From CAYNSB01 sp964399625 (GTDB taxonomy: Bacteria > Planctomycetota > Phycisphaerae > Phycisphaerales > UBA1924), in contig CAYNSB010000005.1 in the NCBI GenBank assembly GCA_964399625.1, positions 1 to 64,000 of the forward strand: a stretch of 64,000 nucleotides of DNA, read 5' to 3'. A program made the position numbers and the translations under genes. Positions 26,596 through 34,463 of the stretch are shown here, one piece after another. How positions within the stretch are numbered: position 1 is the first letter of the stretch; every line of letters begins with the position of its first letter. The notes beneath the pieces are model-generated. The model was not told the DNA's origin. It did not search any database and worked only from the letters and a program-made list of their open reading frames with translations.

Positions 26596-28458
26596 ATGGG
26601 TCGACGCGGACTCTGGGCGATGGGCGCGGTGGCCGGCGGACTGCTTGCGGCATCGGCGATGGCGCAATCGCCCGGCGCCGCGGCGAGCCGGGCGCACACC
26701 AAGAGCGCCGAGGCGCCCTCCTTGGGCGTGCTTCGCGCGACGGCCAACGGTGAAAGCCCGAAAGAAGTTCTCGGCGCCGCCGAGGCCGCGTTCGATCGAG
26801 TGATCGCCGGCACCCCGGCGAGCAAGCCCGAGGCGTTTCGCGAGGCCGCGCTGGCCGCACGCCTGGCGCGTCAACTCGCGAGTGTCGAGGAGGGACCGCG
26901 CAGGGCGCTGGGGGCGTACCTCTCCGCGCACCCCGAGTTCGCCGCGCAGCTCGCCTGGCTCACGCGCGACGACGCCGAGAAACCCGCGCAGGTGTACGGC
27001 GTGCTCTCCCGCCTCCTGCCGGGTCGCGAGGCGGCGCTGGCCGAGCATCCGGCGCTGGCCGCGGCCGTGTGCGTCGTGCACGATCGCCCGTACCAGGTTC
27101 GCCTCAACGAGAACAGCGCCAAGGCCCCCGACCCGGGGGCGATCTTCGATTACTTCGTGACGCACGAGCGGGAGATGCTCCTCCCGCATCGCGCCATGCC
27201 GGCGGAACTGCTCGTGTACGTCGTGAGCGTCGCGGCGCCGATCGAGGACCTCGATTGGCTCCGCGCGGAGTACGCGGGGCAGCCCAACCTCGGGGCGAGG
27301 TACAAGGAGATCAGGTACGACTACGAGACGTTTCTGCGCGGCACGCCCAAGAAGTCCACGGCCGCGGGATACTCGCTGCGCAGCGTCAAGGAGAACGGCG
27401 GGGTGTGCATCGACCAGGCGTACTTCGCGGTCTGCTGCGGGCAGGCCCTGGGAATTCCCTCCGCGATCGTGCTTGGGACGAGCGCCACCTCGGCGCACGC
27501 GTGGGTCGGGTACTTGCGGACGACGGCGAACTCCGCGAACTGGGACTTCGATTCGGGCCGGTACGAGGACTACCAGAATGTGCGCGGCACGATCGAGGAT
27601 CCTCAGACGGGCGTGCGACTGCCGGACGCGTACCTCGCGGTCCTCGAGTCGTACATGATGGCCAAGCCCCAGACGAGGCAGGAGAGCGCCGCGCTCATCG
27701 ATGCCGCCGAGCGGTTGCTCAAGGTGCGGGAGGCGAAGAAGCCCTGGCCCCCGCCCGAATCGCCCAAGGGCGGCGTCCAGACCGCGAGCATCGACGGAGC
27801 GTTGATGCTCATCGAGTCCGCGCTGCGCGCCACGCCCGGGTACACCCGCGGGTGGCTGCTCGTTCGCGCCATGGCGCAGAAAGGCGAACTGAACTCGGCG
27901 CAGAAGAAGCGCTGGGCCGACGTGCTCTTCACCCTGTGCGGCACGAAGTTCCCCGATTTCACGCTCGAGGTGCTCGCGCCCATGATCCGCAGCGTGGAGG
28001 ACCGCGCCGAGCGACGCGCGCTGTGGGATCGGGCCGCGGGCATCTACGCCAAGCGGCCGGATCTTCTGGTTCGCATCAGAATGGAAGAGGCGGCGATGCT
28101 CGCGGACGCCAAGGACTACGCCGGCGCGTACGACTCGCTGCACGAGGTCGGCTCCCGCTACGTCAATCAGTGCCAGGAGGCGGTGCGAGCGCTCGCGGCG
28201 TGCGCGGGCGTGCTGGACAAGGCGGGCAAGCCCGACGCGATCGCGCCGATGTTTGGCGACGTCGCGCACACCCTGCACAAGCCGCAGACGAACAATCCGG
28301 TGTTCATGCGGCAGAGCGCGTGGTTCAGCGTGAACGCGATGTACGCCGAGGCATTGGATCGCGCCGGAAAGTCGGGCGAGGCCCAGCGCGTGCGCACGAT
28401 GCTCGGCATCAGCGACGAGGGCACGGGGAACAAGAAGAGCGGCCGCGGGCAGCCCTAG
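26596..28458 (+). CDS. Exported transglutaminase-like protein with helical repeat tail
   Basis: A 620-residue protein with a signal peptide ending near AMAQ. The middle holds a transglutaminase-like core with a complete Cys-His-Asp triad: Cys271 in GGVCIDQAYFAV, His301 in SAHAWVGY, and Asp317 in NWDFDSGR. Flanking residues are helical; the C-terminal 230 residues contain TPR-like repeats. Bacterial members act as proteases or crosslinkers, often in the periplasm, and the substrate here is unknown. GAGGAGG lies 5 nt before ATG 26596, a very clear start. It follows sua5 by 43 nt but has a TAAACT box of its own upstream. Confidence 0.85.
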   Translation: MGRRGLWAMGAVAGGLLAASAMAQSPGAAASRAHTKSAEAPSLGVLRATANGESPKEVLGAAEAAFDRVIAGTPASKPEAFREAALAARLARQLASVEEGPRRALGAYLSAHPEFAAQLAWLTRDDAEKPAQVYGVLSRLLPGREAALAEHPALAAAVCVVHDRPYQVRLNENSAKAPDPGAIFDYFVTHEREMLLPHRAMPAELLVYVVSVAAPIEDLDWLRAEYAGQPNLGARYKEIRYDYETFLRGTPKKSTAAGYSLRSVKENGGVCIDQAYFAVCCGQALGIPSAIVLGTSATSAHAWVGYLRTTANSANWDFDSGRYEDYQNVRGTIEDPQTGVRLPDAYLAVLESYMMAKPQTRQESAALIDAAERLLKVREAKKPWPPPESPKGGVQTASIDGALMLIESALRATPGYTRGWLLVRAMAQKGELNSAQKKRWADVLFTLCGTKFPDFTLEVLAPMIRSVEDRAERRALWDRAAGIYAKRPDLLVRIRMEEAAMLADAKDYAGAYDSLHEVGSRYVNQCQEAVRALAACAGVLDKAGKPDAIAPMFGDVAHTLHKPQTNNPVFMRQSAWFSVNAMYAEALDRAGKSGEAQRVRTMLGISDEGTGNKKSGRGQP

Positions 28459-28480
28459 AGGCCGGGAACTCGCCCGAGGG

Positions 28481-29074
28481 TTACTTCGTCGCGATGCCCA
28501 GCCCGCGGCGGAGGTCCGTGACCTGCCCGAGGTGCCACCCGTGGTGCCAGGCGCTCTTCATCGCGGCGTCGAGCTTGGTGGACACGAACCCGCCCGTGTC
28601 CTCCTTCACCATGTCCATGAGCGACGCATCGTCGAGGGCGCGGATGGCGTTCATCAGGCGCTGCGCGGCCCGCTCGAACGCGCCCTTTACGTCCGCCAGG
28701 GGCGGATACACGTTCGGATCGCTCACGGGCTTGGAGCCCATGTTGAAGAGCGCATCCCAGGACTCGGGCGTCGTGCGCCCCTTGCCGTCGAGCAGCCCCG
28801 CGAACCATTCATCGCTGACCGCGATGTGCCCGTACGTCCACAGGCGGTGGTTCTGGGCGCACCCGCTCTGGGCGCAGGCCCGCTCGTCGGGGATGGACGC
28901 CGCCTTGCCCGCGAGGTACTCGTGCGTGAACTTCACGAGCGCCAGAACCTGGTCGCGCACCGCGGTGCCGGCCTTGGCCTTGGCGGGAGCCACGCGGGCG
29001 CCCTTCTTGGCGACCTTCTTCTTGTGGGCTCGGGCGGTGGAGCGGGCGGCGGAACGGCGTGCTTTCTTGGCCAT
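28481..29074 (-). CDS. DinB-like protein with a histone H1-like basic N-terminal tail
   Basis: A 197-residue protein. Residues about 1-38 are a Lys/Ala/Arg-rich, Pro-containing tail (KKARRSAARSTARAHKKK, then APAKAKAG) like those of histone H1 and AlgP. The rest is a DinB/YfiT-type four-helix bundle with metal-ligand histidines in TYGHIAVSDEW and SAWHHGWHLGQV. Members of the superfamily include thiol transferases and enzymes of unknown role; the two-His arrangement here is compatible with a metal site. A TAGGAT hexamer lies 8 nt before the ATG. The tail suggests DNA or RNA association. It is convergent with the upstream transglutaminase-like gene. Confidence 0.85.
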   Translation of the reverse strand: MAKKARRSAARSTARAHKKKVAKKGARVAPAKAKAGTAVRDQVLALVKFTHEYLAGKAASIPDERACAQSGCAQNHRLWTYGHIAVSDEWFAGLLDGKGRTTPESWDALFNMGSKPVSDPNVYPPLADVKGAFERAAQRLMNAIRALDDASLMDMVKEDTGGFVSTKLDAAMKSAWHHGWHLGQVTDLRRGLGIATK

Positions 29075-29082
29075 GGTGCGCG

Positions 29083-29088
29083 ATCCTA
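29083..29088 (-). promoter_or_regulatory. -10-like hexamer, leaderless geometry, DinB gene
   Basis: On the minus strand TAGGAT is followed by 8 nt and the ATG at 29074. Confidence 0.4.
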
Positions 29089-29195
29089 GCCGAATCTCGC
29101 ACGCGCGTGCGGGCGGACGTTCAACCGCCTCGCTTCTATGATCGATAATTCACAAACGGACCCCTCCGGCAAGGGAAAACCCGAAGGAGCCCCCC

Positions 29196-30731
29196 ATGAC
29201 GATCGCCACAGCGCCGGGCGCGCACCCCGCCCACACCTCGCACCCGAAGTCCTTCACCATCGCCCTGGCCCCGGGCGACGGCATCGGACCCGAGATCATG
29301 AACGCGACGCTGGACCTGTTCAAGGCCGCGGGCGTCATGGACGCGGGCGTGAACTTCCGTCCCGTCACGATGGGCGCCGCCGAGTTCGCCAAGGGCAACT
29401 CGCGCGGCATGACCGAGGACGCGATCACGTGCGTCGAGGACTGCGGCATCCTGTTCAAGGGGCCCATGGAGACGCCCAAGGGCGGCGGGGGCAAGTCCAT
29501 CAACGTCACGGCGCGCAAGATGTGGAACGCCTTCGCGAACCTGCGTCACTTCATGACGCTGCCCGGCGTGGAGACGCCCTTCTCCAAGTCCGGCATTCCC
29601 ATCAACCTCTACATCGTCCGCGAGAACATCGAGGACACGTACGGCGGCGTGGAGCACCGCCTCTCCAACGACATGGTGCAGTGCAAGCGCCTGATCTCCG
29701 CGCCGGGGTGCGACGAGGTCTCTCGCTTCGCCTTCCAGGAGGCGCGCCGCATGGGCATCAAGACGGTGCACTGCGGGCACAAGGCGAACATCATGAAGAT
29801 GACCGACGGGCTGTTCCTCGAGCGGTTCCGCCAGGCCGCCAAGGACTTCCCCGAGATCGCGACCGCCGACGTGATCGTCGATGCGCTATGCATGAACCTG
29901 GTCGTGAAGCCCCAGCAGTACCAGATGATCGTGCTGCCGAACCTGCAGGGCGACATCGTGAGCGATCTGGCCGCGGGGCTCGTGGGCGGGCTGGGCTTCG
30001 CGCCCAGCGCGAACATCGGCGCGCACGTGTGCATCTTCGAGGCGGTGCACGGCACGGCGCCGGACATCGCGGGCAAGGGCATCGCCAACCCCACGAGCCT
30101 GATCCTCTCGGGGCTCATGATGCTCCGGCACATCGGGCTGGCGCGACAGGCGGCGATCCTGCAGAACGCGCTGCTCAACGCCCTGGAGAGCGGCGTGCGC
30201 ACCGGGGACTTTGGCGACAAGACCAAGCCCGTGCTCAACACGCAGCAGTTCGTCAACGCGATCAAGGACCGCCTGGGCAAGGAGCCCCAGACCGTCGCCC
30301 CGGTGCCCGTGCCCGACACGGGCGTCGTGTCGTACACGCGTCCGCCGCGCCCCGCGGGGCAGCAGGTGATCCGCACGTTCGCGAACCTCGTGCGCCACGT
30401 CGTCGGGTGCGACATCTATCTCGACACGCCGCTCTCGCCCGTGAGCGTGGCCGAGGAGATGCAGCGGATCTGCGAGGACACGCCGTTCAAGCTGACGCTG
30501 ATCTCCAACCGCGGCACGCAGATCTGGCCCACGGGGAGCGTGTACACGGAGTGCGTGGACTACTACCGCGTGCGGTTCGAGCTGCGCGACACGGTGCGCC
30601 CGGGCGACATCGGGCAGAGCCGGTGCGTGGCGCTGATGGACAAGGTCGCGGAGAAGTTCGTGGTGTGCAGCTACGAGCTGCTGCGCGTGTTCGACGGGGT
30701 GAAGGGGTACTCGCTGGCGCAGGGGCAGTGA
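29196..30731 (+). CDS. icd: Isocitrate dehydrogenase with C-terminal extension (Thermus/Rickettsia type)
   Basis: A 511-residue TCA-cycle enzyme that oxidatively decarboxylates isocitrate to 2-oxoglutarate. APGDGIGPEIM opens the catalytic domain, KGPMETP, LRHFMTLPGVETPF and NLYIVRENIEDTYGG hold substrate residues, and NLQGDIVSDLAAGLVGGLGFAPSANIG is the IDH/IPMDH signature. The C-terminal 140 residues form an extra domain seen in Thermus-type enzymes (about 500 residues) and missing from E. coli Icd. Cofactor choice cannot be told with confidence by eye. GAAGGAG precedes the ATG, and a TATGAT -10-like box lies at 29137-29142. It is convergent with the pseudopilin gene. Confidence 0.95.
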   Translation: MTIATAPGAHPAHTSHPKSFTIALAPGDGIGPEIMNATLDLFKAAGVMDAGVNFRPVTMGAAEFAKGNSRGMTEDAITCVEDCGILFKGPMETPKGGGGKSINVTARKMWNAFANLRHFMTLPGVETPFSKSGIPINLYIVRENIEDTYGGVEHRLSNDMVQCKRLISAPGCDEVSRFAFQEARRMGIKTVHCGHKANIMKMTDGLFLERFRQAAKDFPEIATADVIVDALCMNLVVKPQQYQMIVLPNLQGDIVSDLAAGLVGGLGFAPSANIGAHVCIFEAVHGTAPDIAGKGIANPTSLILSGLMMLRHIGLARQAAILQNALLNALESGVRTGDFGDKTKPVLNTQQFVNAIKDRLGKEPQTVAPVPVPDTGVVSYTRPPRPAGQQVIRTFANLVRHVVGCDIYLDTPLSPVSVAEEMQRICEDTPFKLTLISNRGTQIWPTGSVYTECVDYYRVRFELRDTVRPGDIGQSRCVALMDKVAEKFVVCSYELLRVFDGVKGYSLAQGQ

Positions 30732-30734
30732 GGC

Positions 30735-31529
30735 TCACCGCGCCGCCACGCCGTCCTTCCACGTCTCGAGCTTGATCAGCGTCTCCTTTGCGAGCAGCTT
30801 GCCGTGCCCGTCGAGGAACGTCGCGTTGGCGCCCTTGCCGTGGATGTCCGGCCCCAGGCGATAGTCGTCGGGGCGCAGTCCCGGCGTGATGTGGCGCGGG
30901 AGCCACACGTCGTAGCACTGCCCAAGGTCGATGTCCGTGACGCCGAAGGCCTTCCAGCCCTTGATCAGCGAGCCGTCGCCGTCGGCGGCGACCTCGGCCA
31001 TGTAGAGCATGCGATCGGCGAAGGGCACGAGCTCGAGCGTCATGGGCCCGCGCCGGAACGCGGCGTTGGCGTTGCCGTCGCCACGCTCATCGACCTTGCC
31101 ATCGGCGAAGAACGCGAACCCGTTGTCCACGTAGTGCACGGGCTGCTCGGAGTTCGCGCGTGCGGCGCAGCGGTAGTAGGGGGCGCGGGCGAACAGGTCG
31201 TCGGGATCGGGGTCGCTCGAGACGAGCGCGTCGAGGTACGGGCGGTACGCGACGGGCCAGGGGATGCGCGAACGCCGATCGGCGGGCGTGGCGCCGGCGG
31301 TGCCCTCTCGCGCGATGTAGTCGCGGTTGTCGTTGGCGTAGGCGTTCATCGCGACGTTGGTCTGGCGCTCGTTGGAAAGGCACGCCGCGGCCCGCGCGGA
31401 CTCGCGCGCCGATCGCAGGGCCGGGAGCAGGATCGCCATCAGGATCGAGATGACAAGGATGACGACGAGCAGCTCGATGATCGTGAACGAGCGGAGCGCG
31501 AGCCATCGGCGGAGCGGTCGGGTGGTCAT
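30735..31529 (-). CDS. Orphan pseudopilin-like protein with H-X9-DG motif
   Basis: A 264-residue protein with a type IV pilin-like N-terminus: a short basic leader, then SFTIIELLVVILVISILMA, with the glutamate at position 5 of the mature form that pseudopilins need. The C-terminus has the planctomycete H-X9-DG pattern (His at PDIHGKG and the DG of FLDGHG, nine residues apart). No secretion or pilus genes are adjacent. The residue before the cleavage site is Ser rather than Gly or Ala. I chose ATG 31529 because GGAGGG lies 6 nt upstream; it would be fused to the start at 31535. Confidence 0.88.
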   Translation of the reverse strand: MTTRPLRRWLALRSFTIIELLVVILVISILMAILLPALRSARESARAAACLSNERQTNVAMNAYANDNRDYIAREGTAGATPADRRSRIPWPVAYRPYLDALVSSDPDPDDLFARAPYYRCAARANSEQPVHYVDNGFAFFADGKVDERGDGNANAAFRRGPMTLELVPFADRMLYMAEVAADGDGSLIKGWKAFGVTDIDLGQCYDVWLPRHITPGLRPDDYRLGPDIHGKGANATFLDGHGKLLAKETLIKLETWKDGVAAR

Positions 31530-31575
31530 GGGCATCCCTCCATGGAGCGTGCGGCCCGGCGGGCCACACGTGCGA

Positions 31576-32238
31576 TCACTTGTTCTGCTGCATCTGCTTG
31601 ATGAACGAGTCGGCCTCGGCGATGGAGGCCTCCATCTCCTTGATCAGCGCGCCCACATCGCTCTGGACCTGGCTCACGTTGCTCTGCAGCGCGGCGATGG
31701 CCTGCGCGTTGAGGTTGTGCTTGAGGAAGAGCACCTGGTCCTTGAACTTGGCGAGGACGGGGTCCATCTTGGCGCTGGCGTTCTTCATCGCGCCGATGAG
31801 CTGCCCGTAGCGGGCCTGCGTCTCGTTGAGCTGCTGCTCGCTGGCGCGCCGGAGGCCCGCATCCGAGTACTGGTTCAGCTCCGCGGTCCACTCCTTGAAG
31901 AGCGAGCTGGCGACGCGGTCGGTCTCGCTGATGCGATCGCGGACGGTGCCCGCCTTGCTCTCGGCCCGCTCGTACTCGCGCTTGAGCTTGTCGTACTTCG
32001 CCTGCAGGTCGCTCCCGGGCGTGCCGGTCACCGCGATGAACTCGGCGAGCGCGGACTCGAACTGCTTCTTCGCGGCCTCCTGGTCGTTCCGGGTGGTCTT
32101 GACCTTGTCCGCGAGCTGGTCGCGCTTGGCGTACCCCAGTTTCTCCTTGAGCGCGATGGACGCGGAGGAGCACGCGGGGAGCGTGACCAGAGTCGAGGCC
32201 GAGAGTGCGAGGCAAAGAGCGGCGGCGCGCGTGAGCAT
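31576..32238 (-). CDS. DUF2959-family coiled-coil lipoprotein
   Basis: A 220-residue protein with a lipobox TLPAC at about residue 23. The mature part is almost entirely charged helix with heptad repeats (KEKLGYAKRDQLADKV, LQAKYDKLKREYERAES, SNVSQVQSDVGALIKEMEAS), matching the DUF2959 family. Its function is unknown; such lipoproteins often bridge envelope layers. It starts 46 nt upstream of the pseudopilin start on the same strand, so co-transcription is possible. The upstream 380 nt form a divergent promoter region shared with the DUF11 gene. Confidence 0.85.
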   Translation of the reverse strand: MLTRAAALCLALSASTLVTLPACSSASIALKEKLGYAKRDQLADKVKTTRNDQEAAKKQFESALAEFIAVTGTPGSDLQAKYDKLKREYERAESKAGTVRDRISETDRVASSLFKEWTAELNQYSDAGLRRASEQQLNETQARYGQLIGAMKNASAKMDPVLAKFKDQVLFLKHNLNAQAIAALQSNVSQVQSDVGALIKEMEASIAEADSFIKQMQQNK

Positions 32239-32413
32239 GGTCGGGGGTCCTTGGTGCGTGCGGGACGACGCGCCGAGCGTAGCGGGTTTGATCGGAGCGC
32301 GCACAACCGAAACGAATCCGAGCGGGCCCCGTACCGCCGCGCAAAGATGGGCAATTCAACCATCAAAATGAGGGACTTTCGCGGCACGCAAAATTATTCA
32401 AGACTTGCGCGGC

Positions 32414-32422
32414 TGCTAGAAT
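32414..32422 (+). promoter_or_regulatory. Extended -10 promoter of the DUF11 lipoprotein gene
   Basis: TGCTAGAAT fits the TGnTATAAT extended -10 consensus with one change. It lies in the most AT-rich stretch of the 381-nt divergent gap, about 200 nt before the ATG. No convincing -35 element is needed with this type. Confidence 0.5.
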
Positions 32423-32428
32423 CTCTCT

Positions 32429-32620
32429 CCCCGTGGTTGCAACGCGTGTTGCAGCGGAGCACGGGGTTCGAACCTGATGCCGGCGGCCCTCCTTAGGGCA
32501 CGGCGCGTGCCCGGTCGGGCACGGGAACCGGGACACCGGGTGGTGGCGACAAGGGCGATCAAGGGGTGCCCGAGTCGAGAGGCATGTGGGCCCGCCCCGG
32601 ACAAGACCCAAGGAGCAGTT
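32429..32620 (+). promoter_or_regulatory. Structured 5' leader with mutually exclusive hairpins
   Basis: The rest of the divergent gap (32239-32620) is a roughly 190-nt predicted leader. It has a hairpin TGCAAC/GTTGCA at 32438-32453. It also has three mutually complementary GGGCACG-type segments at 32496-32502, 32506-32513 and 32516-32523: the middle one can pair with either side, as in an attenuator. AAGGAG follows just before the ATG. This is a reading by eye, without folding energies. Confidence 0.45.
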
Positions 32621-34357
32621 ATGAACGCGAATCGTGCATGGCGTATTGCAGCGCTGACGCTCGGCGTCGGTGCGGCAATTGGATTCTCCGGGTGTGCGTC
32701 GGAAACGAAATCCGGCACGACGACCTCCGGTGACAAGGATGCGTACTACGGCATCCAGAACTCGGCGACGGCCAAGCCTTCCGCCGCGGCCCCGGCGAAG
32801 CCCGCGGAGACCAAGCCCGCTCCCGCTCCGGCTCCGGCGGCGAAGCCCGCGGAGACCAAGCCCGCTCCGGCTCCGGCTCCGGCGGCCAAGCCCGCCGAGC
32901 AGCCCAAGCCCGCGGCAGCGGCCAGCGGCAACTGCAAGACGTACAAGCCCGCCGTCCCCGCGGGCTACGCGCTGAACTCGCTCGCGTTCCCCACGGGTGA
33001 CGTGCAGACCAGCGCGCTGCTGGTGCAGCTCGTCGCCCCCTCCCAGGTGCGCGTCGGGCAGCAGTACGGCGAGGAGATCCACGTCACCAACGTGACGGGC
33101 GCGGACCTGCAGAGCGTCGTGGTCACCTCCAGCAGCTTTGAGAACTACAAGATCGAGTCGTCCAATCCCGCGTCCATCGGCGCGGCCGGTGGCTCGCTCG
33201 CGTGGAACCTGGGCAACCTGAAGTCCTGCGAGACGCGCGTCATCAAGCTCAACGGCTCGGCCCTGAAGACCGGGCAGGCGAGCGCGTGCTTCAGCGCGTC
33301 CTACGCCAGCGCCCTGTGCCTGACGACGTCCGTCGTTGAGCCCGCGCTGCAGATCACCAAGACGATGAAGCCCGAGGCGACGACCTGCGACTCCATCCCG
33401 GTGACGATCACGGTCAAGAACTCCGGCTCGGGCGATGCGACCAACGTGAAGGTCTCCGACACGCTGCCCGCGGGCCTGACGACCGCCGATGGCAAGAGCA
33501 ACTTCGAGGCGACGATCGCCACGCTGGGCCAGGGCCAGAGCAAGGACTTCAGCTTCAGCGTGAAGCCCTCCAAGGCCGGTTCCTACACCAACGACGCCTC
33601 CGCGGTCGCGGACGGCGGCCTGACCGCCAAGTCCGCCCCGGCGACGACCGTCGTCAAGGCCCCGAGCATCGACGTGAAGCTCGAGTGCCCCGCCACGGCT
33701 CTCATCGGTCGCCCCGCGACGTACAAGGTCACGCTGACCAGCACGGGCGAGGCCCCCTGCGGCACGAGCAGCGTGACGGCGACGCTCCCCGCCGGCGGGA
33801 CGTTCGTCTCGGCCGACATGGGCGGCACCTCCGCCGCGGGCAAGGTCACCTGGAACGTTCCGCTGGGCGCCAAGGAGAGCAAGACGCTCACCTACGTCGT
33901 CAAGACGGGCGGCGCGGGCGATCTGTCCTCCACGGTCACCGCCACGTGCGCGTGCGCACCCGCGGCCACGGCGAACTGCACCACCAAGGTGCAGGGCGTG
34001 CCGGACCTGGGCACGCTCATCACGGACGACGACGGCGTCGTCTCCGTGGGCGATTCGCACACCTACCGCTACGAGGTGGCGAACCAGGGCCAGGTCAACC
34101 TGACCGACGTGACGATGGTCGCGACGCTCAGCCCCGGCAGCAAGATCCTCTCCTCGACCGCGGCGAGCCAGCCCACGATCAACGGGCAGTCCGCGAGCTT
34201 CAAGATCGGCACGCTCACGCCCGGGCAGCGCATCAAGTTCAACATCGTGATCACCGCCGACCGCGCCGGCGAGCACTTCATCGAGACCGAGACGCGTTGC
34301 AACGAGCTCAAGCGTGGCAACCGCAACGACGAGCGCGTGACCTACATCGAGAAGTAG
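32621..34357 (+). CDS. OmcB-like cysteine-rich DUF11 lipoprotein
   Basis: A 578-residue exported protein. The signal peptide ends at GFSGC (about residue 25), so it is probably lipidated. A Lys/Pro/Ala linker with two copies of AKPAETKPAPAPAPA follows (about 57-90). From about residue 130 to the end lie repeated immunoglobulin-like DUF11 units, seen as KTMKPEATTCDSIPVTITVKNSG and NVKVSDTLPAGLTTADG. There are about a dozen cysteines after the lipobox (for example CACAPAATANC), as in chlamydial OmcB, the disulphide-crosslinked envelope protein. An envelope structural role is inferred. AAGGAG lies 6 nt before the ATG. A strong terminator follows. Confidence 0.9.
   Translation: MNANRAWRIAALTLGVGAAIGFSGCASETKSGTTTSGDKDAYYGIQNSATAKPSAAAPAKPAETKPAPAPAPAAKPAETKPAPAPAPAAKPAEQPKPAAAASGNCKTYKPAVPAGYALNSLAFPTGDVQTSALLVQLVAPSQVRVGQQYGEEIHVTNVTGADLQSVVVTSSSFENYKIESSNPASIGAAGGSLAWNLGNLKSCETRVIKLNGSALKTGQASACFSASYASALCLTTSVVEPALQITKTMKPEATTCDSIPVTITVKNSGSGDATNVKVSDTLPAGLTTADGKSNFEATIATLGQGQSKDFSFSVKPSKAGSYTNDASAVADGGLTAKSAPATTVVKAPSIDVKLECPATALIGRPATYKVTLTSTGEAPCGTSSVTATLPAGGTFVSADMGGTSAAGKVTWNVPLGAKESKTLTYVVKTGGAGDLSSTVTATCACAPAATANCTTKVQGVPDLGTLITDDDGVVSVGDSHTYRYEVANQGQVNLTDVTMVATLSPGSKILSSTAASQPTINGQSASFKIGTLTPGQRIKFNIVITADRAGEHFIETETRCNELKRGNRNDERVTYIEK
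32795..32884 (+). repeat. Two tandem 45-bp direct repeats in the DUF11 gene linker
   Basis: The segment beginning GCGAAGCCCGCGGAGACC at 32795 recurs at 32840, a period of 45 bp, encoding two copies of a Pro/Ala/Lys linker unit. The in-frame period means copy number could change without breaking the gene. Confidence 0.8.
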
Positions 34358-34367
34358 TCCACGCTCG

Positions 34368-34387
34368 ATCGGCCGTCCACGGCCGAT
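34368..34387 (+). terminator. Hairpin directly after the DUF11 gene
   Basis: ATCGGCCG at 34368-34375 pairs with CGGCCGAT at 34380-34387 around a 4-nt loop, just past the stop codon. It precedes the T-tailed terminator. Confidence 0.4.
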
Positions 34388-34402
34388 GCCATCCGAAGTT
34401 CC

Positions 34403-34440
34403 ACGGGCGGGCCCACGCCGGTCCGCCCGTTTCTTTTTTT
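34403..34440 (+). terminator. Strong intrinsic terminator of the DUF11 gene
   Basis: ACGGGCGG at 34403-34410 pairs with CCGCCCGT at 34423-34430 and is followed by a T-run (TTTCTTTTTTT, 34430-34440). It is the clearest T-tailed terminator in the window and ends 24 nt before the convergent glycosylase stop. Confidence 0.8.
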
Positions 34441-34463
34441 GCGTGTGCGCGAGGGGGGCACGC

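Noticed and set aside
31529..31535. ATG at 31535 as start of the pseudopilin gene.
   Set aside because: GGAGGG abuts it directly, leaving no spacer; the ATG at 31529 has the correct 6-nt spacing.
32461..32485. GGGGTTCGAACC looks like a tRNA T-loop.
   Set aside because: The flanking bases do not form a T-stem past two pairs, and no anticodon or acceptor arm can be found nearby.
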